Assembly: GCA_903884065.1 (NCBI GenBank)
Contig: CAISDL010000058.1
Span: 35,738 to 99,737 of the forward strand
Origin: an uncultured Actinomycetes bacterium
GTDB taxonomy: Bacteria; Actinomycetota; Actinomycetes; Mycobacteriales; Mycobacteriaceae
Length of the DNA stretch: 64,000 bases
Direction of reading: 5' to 3'
Each line of letters starts with the position of its first letter. Position 1 is the first letter of the stretch. Under the pieces are notes generated by a model. The model saw nothing but the letters and a program-made list of their open reading frames with translations, did not search any database and was not told the origin of the DNA. The position numbers and the translations under genes were made by a program. This document shows positions 61,814 to 64,000 of this stretch, piece by piece.

Positions 61814-63076
61814 GTGGACGCAGCAACTGCCTGGGCCGAGGCGATGAAGTTCGCGAACCGCCCGAACCCGTACCCCTTCTTCGAGGAACTACGCAAGACA
61901 CCGGTGGCCAAGGTCTCCGAGAAGACCTACGTCGTGACGGGATACGACGAGGTCGTCGCCCTGACGCGCGACCCGCGCATCAGCTCCGATGCGTTCCGCA
62001 GTCCGGCTGGACATTTCGGCGAGAAGTCGGAGGCCGAACAACAGGCCGCGGACGGCTATGCGCCTGCCACCAGTTTCATCGGCACCGATCCCGCAGTCCA
62101 CGACCGGATGCGGCGCCAATGCATGCGGCACTTCGGCCCGCCGCACACCCCCGACCTGATTCCGAGCATGGAATCGTATGTCGTGGAACTGGCCAATGAC
62201 CTGCTCGATGCGATCAAAGCCCGCGGCGGTACCCGCATGGAGATGGTCGACGATTTCGCCTACCCGATCCCGGTGTCGGTGATCTGCCGAATCCTCGGCG
62301 TGCCACTCGCCGACATACCGACGTTCCACCCCTGGATCTTCGACTTCATGCAAGGCGCCGACATCGGCCCCGAGGGCCGCACCGAGGAGGGTCGCGAGAG
62401 GGCGGCCAAAGCCGCCGCCGGCGTCGCGCAGTTGCAGGGTTACATGGCCGAACTGGCGGAGGGTTACGCTCGCGAACCCGGCCCTGGGTTGATCTCGGAC
62501 GTACTGCACGACACCGACGGGCCGGACGGCCCGATGTCGGTCGAGGAAATCGTTCCCAATGCGATGCTCCTGCTGTTCGCCGGCCATGACTCGACCGTCA
62601 ACACGATGAGCCACTGCGTGCTGACACTGCTGCGCAACCCCGGTTCGTGGGACGCGCTAGGGGGCAACCCGGAACTGATCCCCAGGATGATCGAGGAAGT
62701 TCAGCGCCTGCAGTCGGCGGTTCAGTTCTTCCCAACTTTCAGTGCCACGACGGACATCGAGATCGCGGGCACGACCATCAAGGCCGGATCGGCGGTGCAT
62801 TTGATGTACGGCGCCGCGAACCGCGATCCGCGCCGGTTCCCCGATCCGGACCGGTTCGACCTGCGTCGCGAGAACCGGGAGCACCTCGGCTGGGGCAGCG
62901 GAATCCACGTCTGCTTCGGCGGCCCGTTGGCCCGCCTCGAAGTCAACGCCGCGCTGGAAGTGTTCCTCCGCCGGGTTCGCAACCCGCGGCTTGTCGCCGA
63001 CCCGCCACCGTACCGGCGCAACCAGGTCTTCCGCGGGCCACTGCACCTGTCGATCGATTTCGACGAAATCGTCTGA
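61814..63076 (+). CDS. Cytochrome P450 (first of tandem pair)
   Basis: 420-aa soluble class I P450. I-helix AGHDST near residue 255, ExxR in the K helix (EEVQRL), and heme loop GWGSGIHVCFGG with the ligand C367. The usual Phe seven residues before Cys is Trp. GTG 61814 follows AGCAGGAGA. Family number cannot be given from sequence alone. Shares its N-terminus and much of its text with the next gene, so they arose by duplication. Confidence 0.92.
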   Translation: MDAATAWAEAMKFANRPNPYPFFEELRKTPVAKVSEKTYVVTGYDEVVALTRDPRISSDAFRSPAGHFGEKSEAEQQAADGYAPATSFIGTDPAVHDRMRRQCMRHFGPPHTPDLIPSMESYVVELANDLLDAIKARGGTRMEMVDDFAYPIPVSVICRILGVPLADIPTFHPWIFDFMQGADIGPEGRTEEGRERAAKAAAGVAQLQGYMAELAEGYAREPGPGLISDVLHDTDGPDGPMSVEEIVPNAMLLLFAGHDSTVNTMSHCVLTLLRNPGSWDALGGNPELIPRMIEEVQRLQSAVQFFPTFSATTDIEIAGTTIKAGSAVHLMYGAANRDPRRFPDPDRFDLRRENREHLGWGSGIHVCFGGPLARLEVNAALEVFLRRVRNPRLVADPPPYRRNQVFRGPLHLSIDFDEIV

Positions 63077-63088
63077 GTCAGAAGGATT

Positions 63089-64000
63089 ATGGAAGCCGCA
63101 GCCGCCTGGGCCGAGGCGATGAAATTCGCCAACCGCCCGAACCCCTACCCGTTCTACGAGGAACTCCGCCGGACGCCGGTGGCCAAGGTCGCCGAACACA
63201 CCTACGTCGTCACCGGCTATCCGGAAGTGCTTGCGCTGGCACATGATCCGCGGATCAGCGTCGACGTGAGCCGCAGCCCATCCGGCTTCTTCGGCGAGAA
63301 GATCGTCCAACTCGATCCCGCCGAAGCCGCCCAGAGCCGAAATCTGAGCATGTTGGTCACCGACCCTCCCGAGCACGACACGATGCGCCGGCAGTTCATG
63401 CGGCACTTCGGGCCGCCGCACACCCCCGACCTGATCCCCAGCCTGGAAGGGTTCATCGTCGACCTGGCCAACGAACTGCTGGACAAGGTCAAAGCGCGCG
63501 GCGCCACCCGGATGGATGTCGTCGAGGACTTCTCCTACCCCATCCCCGTGTCGGTGATCTTCCGGGTGATGGGCGCGCCCATCGAAGACGAACCGAGGTT
63601 CCACGGCTGGGTCACCGACTTCATGAACGCCGCCGACGTGGGTCCGGAGCGCGACACCCCCGAAGGCCGGGCCGCCATCGCCAAAGCTGACACGAGTTCG
63701 GCGGATTTGGCCTCCTGGCTGCACGATCTGGTCGCGCGGCTGAGCCGAGAACCGGGACCGGGACTGCTCTCGGCCGCTCTACACGACGACGGCCCTGACG
63801 GCCAGGTGTCGACGCGCGAAGCCGAGTCCAACGCGCTGCTGCTGATGATCGCCGGCCATGACACCACGGTGAACACCATCACCAACTCGGTGCTGACCCT
63901 GCTGCGCAACCCGGGTTCCTGGGATCTGTTGCGGGACAACACCGAACTGGTCCCCCGCGCCGTGGAGGAAGTGCAGCGACTGCAGGGCGCAGTCCAGTTC
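63089..64000 (+). CDS. Cytochrome P450 (second of tandem pair), 3' end cut by window
   Basis: 304 codons visible, open at the right edge. It opens AAAWAEAMKFANRPNPYPF, nearly the same as the first P450, with DPPEHDTMRR, I-helix AGHDTT and EEVQRLQ present; the heme loop is outside the window. ATG 63089 with GAAGGA upstream, 12 bp after the first P450 stop. Same family as its neighbour, different substrate pocket text around residues 60-90. Confidence 0.92.
   Translation, partial: MEAAAAWAEAMKFANRPNPYPFYEELRRTPVAKVAEHTYVVTGYPEVLALAHDPRISVDVSRSPSGFFGEKIVQLDPAEAAQSRNLSMLVTDPPEHDTMRRQFMRHFGPPHTPDLIPSLEGFIVDLANELLDKVKARGATRMDVVEDFSYPIPVSVIFRVMGAPIEDEPRFHGWVTDFMNAADVGPERDTPEGRAAIAKADTSSADLASWLHDLVARLSREPGPGLLSAALHDDGPDGQVSTREAESNALLLMIAGHDTTVNTITNSVLTLLRNPGSWDLLRDNTELVPRAVEEVQRLQGAVQF

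Overview
The window is high-GC actinobacterial DNA whose core gene order matches the Mycobacterium tuberculosis Rv3232c-Rv3287c neighbourhood as I recall it: ppk2, secA1, hpf, comF, lpqB-mtrB-mtrA, tmk, sahH, manA, manB, whiB2, fbiA-fbiB, manC-wbbL1-rmlD, an LCP ligase gene, fadE25, purE-purK, accD5-accE5-maf-sseA-sufE, accA3, sigF-rsbW. Extra genes, a relocated birA and an ether/hydrocarbon-type P450 cassette point to an environmental or rapidly growing mycobacterium (Mycolicibacterium type). No rRNA, tRNA, insertion sequence or CRISPR array was seen. Gene-order comparisons are from memory.

Layout. 1-2.0 kb: ppk2 (cut by the left edge) and a WS/DGAT-like acyltransferase with a degenerate active site. 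2.1-11.9 kb: a one-directional cluster of seven genes that looks like an extracellular polysaccharide assembly locus (large polytopic membrane protein, GT2, two GT4s, Wzx-type flippase, secreted GH16 glycanase, BcsB-like anchored protein). It ends against a divergent membrane endo/exonuclease/phosphatase gene. 13-24.7 kb: Rv3235-like protein, SecA1, HPF, ComF, a divergent NarL-type two-component pair not in the M. tuberculosis arrangement, then LpqB-MtrB-MtrA and Tmk. 24.7-30.7 kb: secreted lipase, SahH, TetR, amino acid permease and a CDF transporter; the alkB-rubA-rubB genes expected beside the TetR gene are absent. 30.7-45.8 kb: sugar nucleotide and cell wall genes (ManA, TobH-like, ManB, ManC, WbbL1, RmlD, LCP), WhiB2, F420 genes fbiAB with a coupled NUDIX gene, a small secreted protein and BirA. 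45.8-58.6 kb: FadE25, PurEK, GtrA, PH-domain protein, a decayed decarboxylase relic, acyl-CoA carboxylase genes with Maf/SseA/SufE, PAP2, and SigF-RsbW. 58.8-64 kb: a small Rho_N-like gene with a near-consensus SigF promoter, an epoxide hydrolase, and ferredoxin, ferredoxin reductase and two tandem P450 genes, the last cut by the right edge.

The genes work together in envelope construction (mannose and rhamnose donors, arabinogalactan linker, LCP ligation, biotin carboxylases for lipid precursors, MtrAB-LpqB growth control, SecA1 export), the SigF stress circuit and a P450 electron-transfer chain. Many start codons have a TANNNT -10 hexamer 6-8 bases upstream, the arrangement of leaderless mycobacterial transcripts, and this helped choose several starts.
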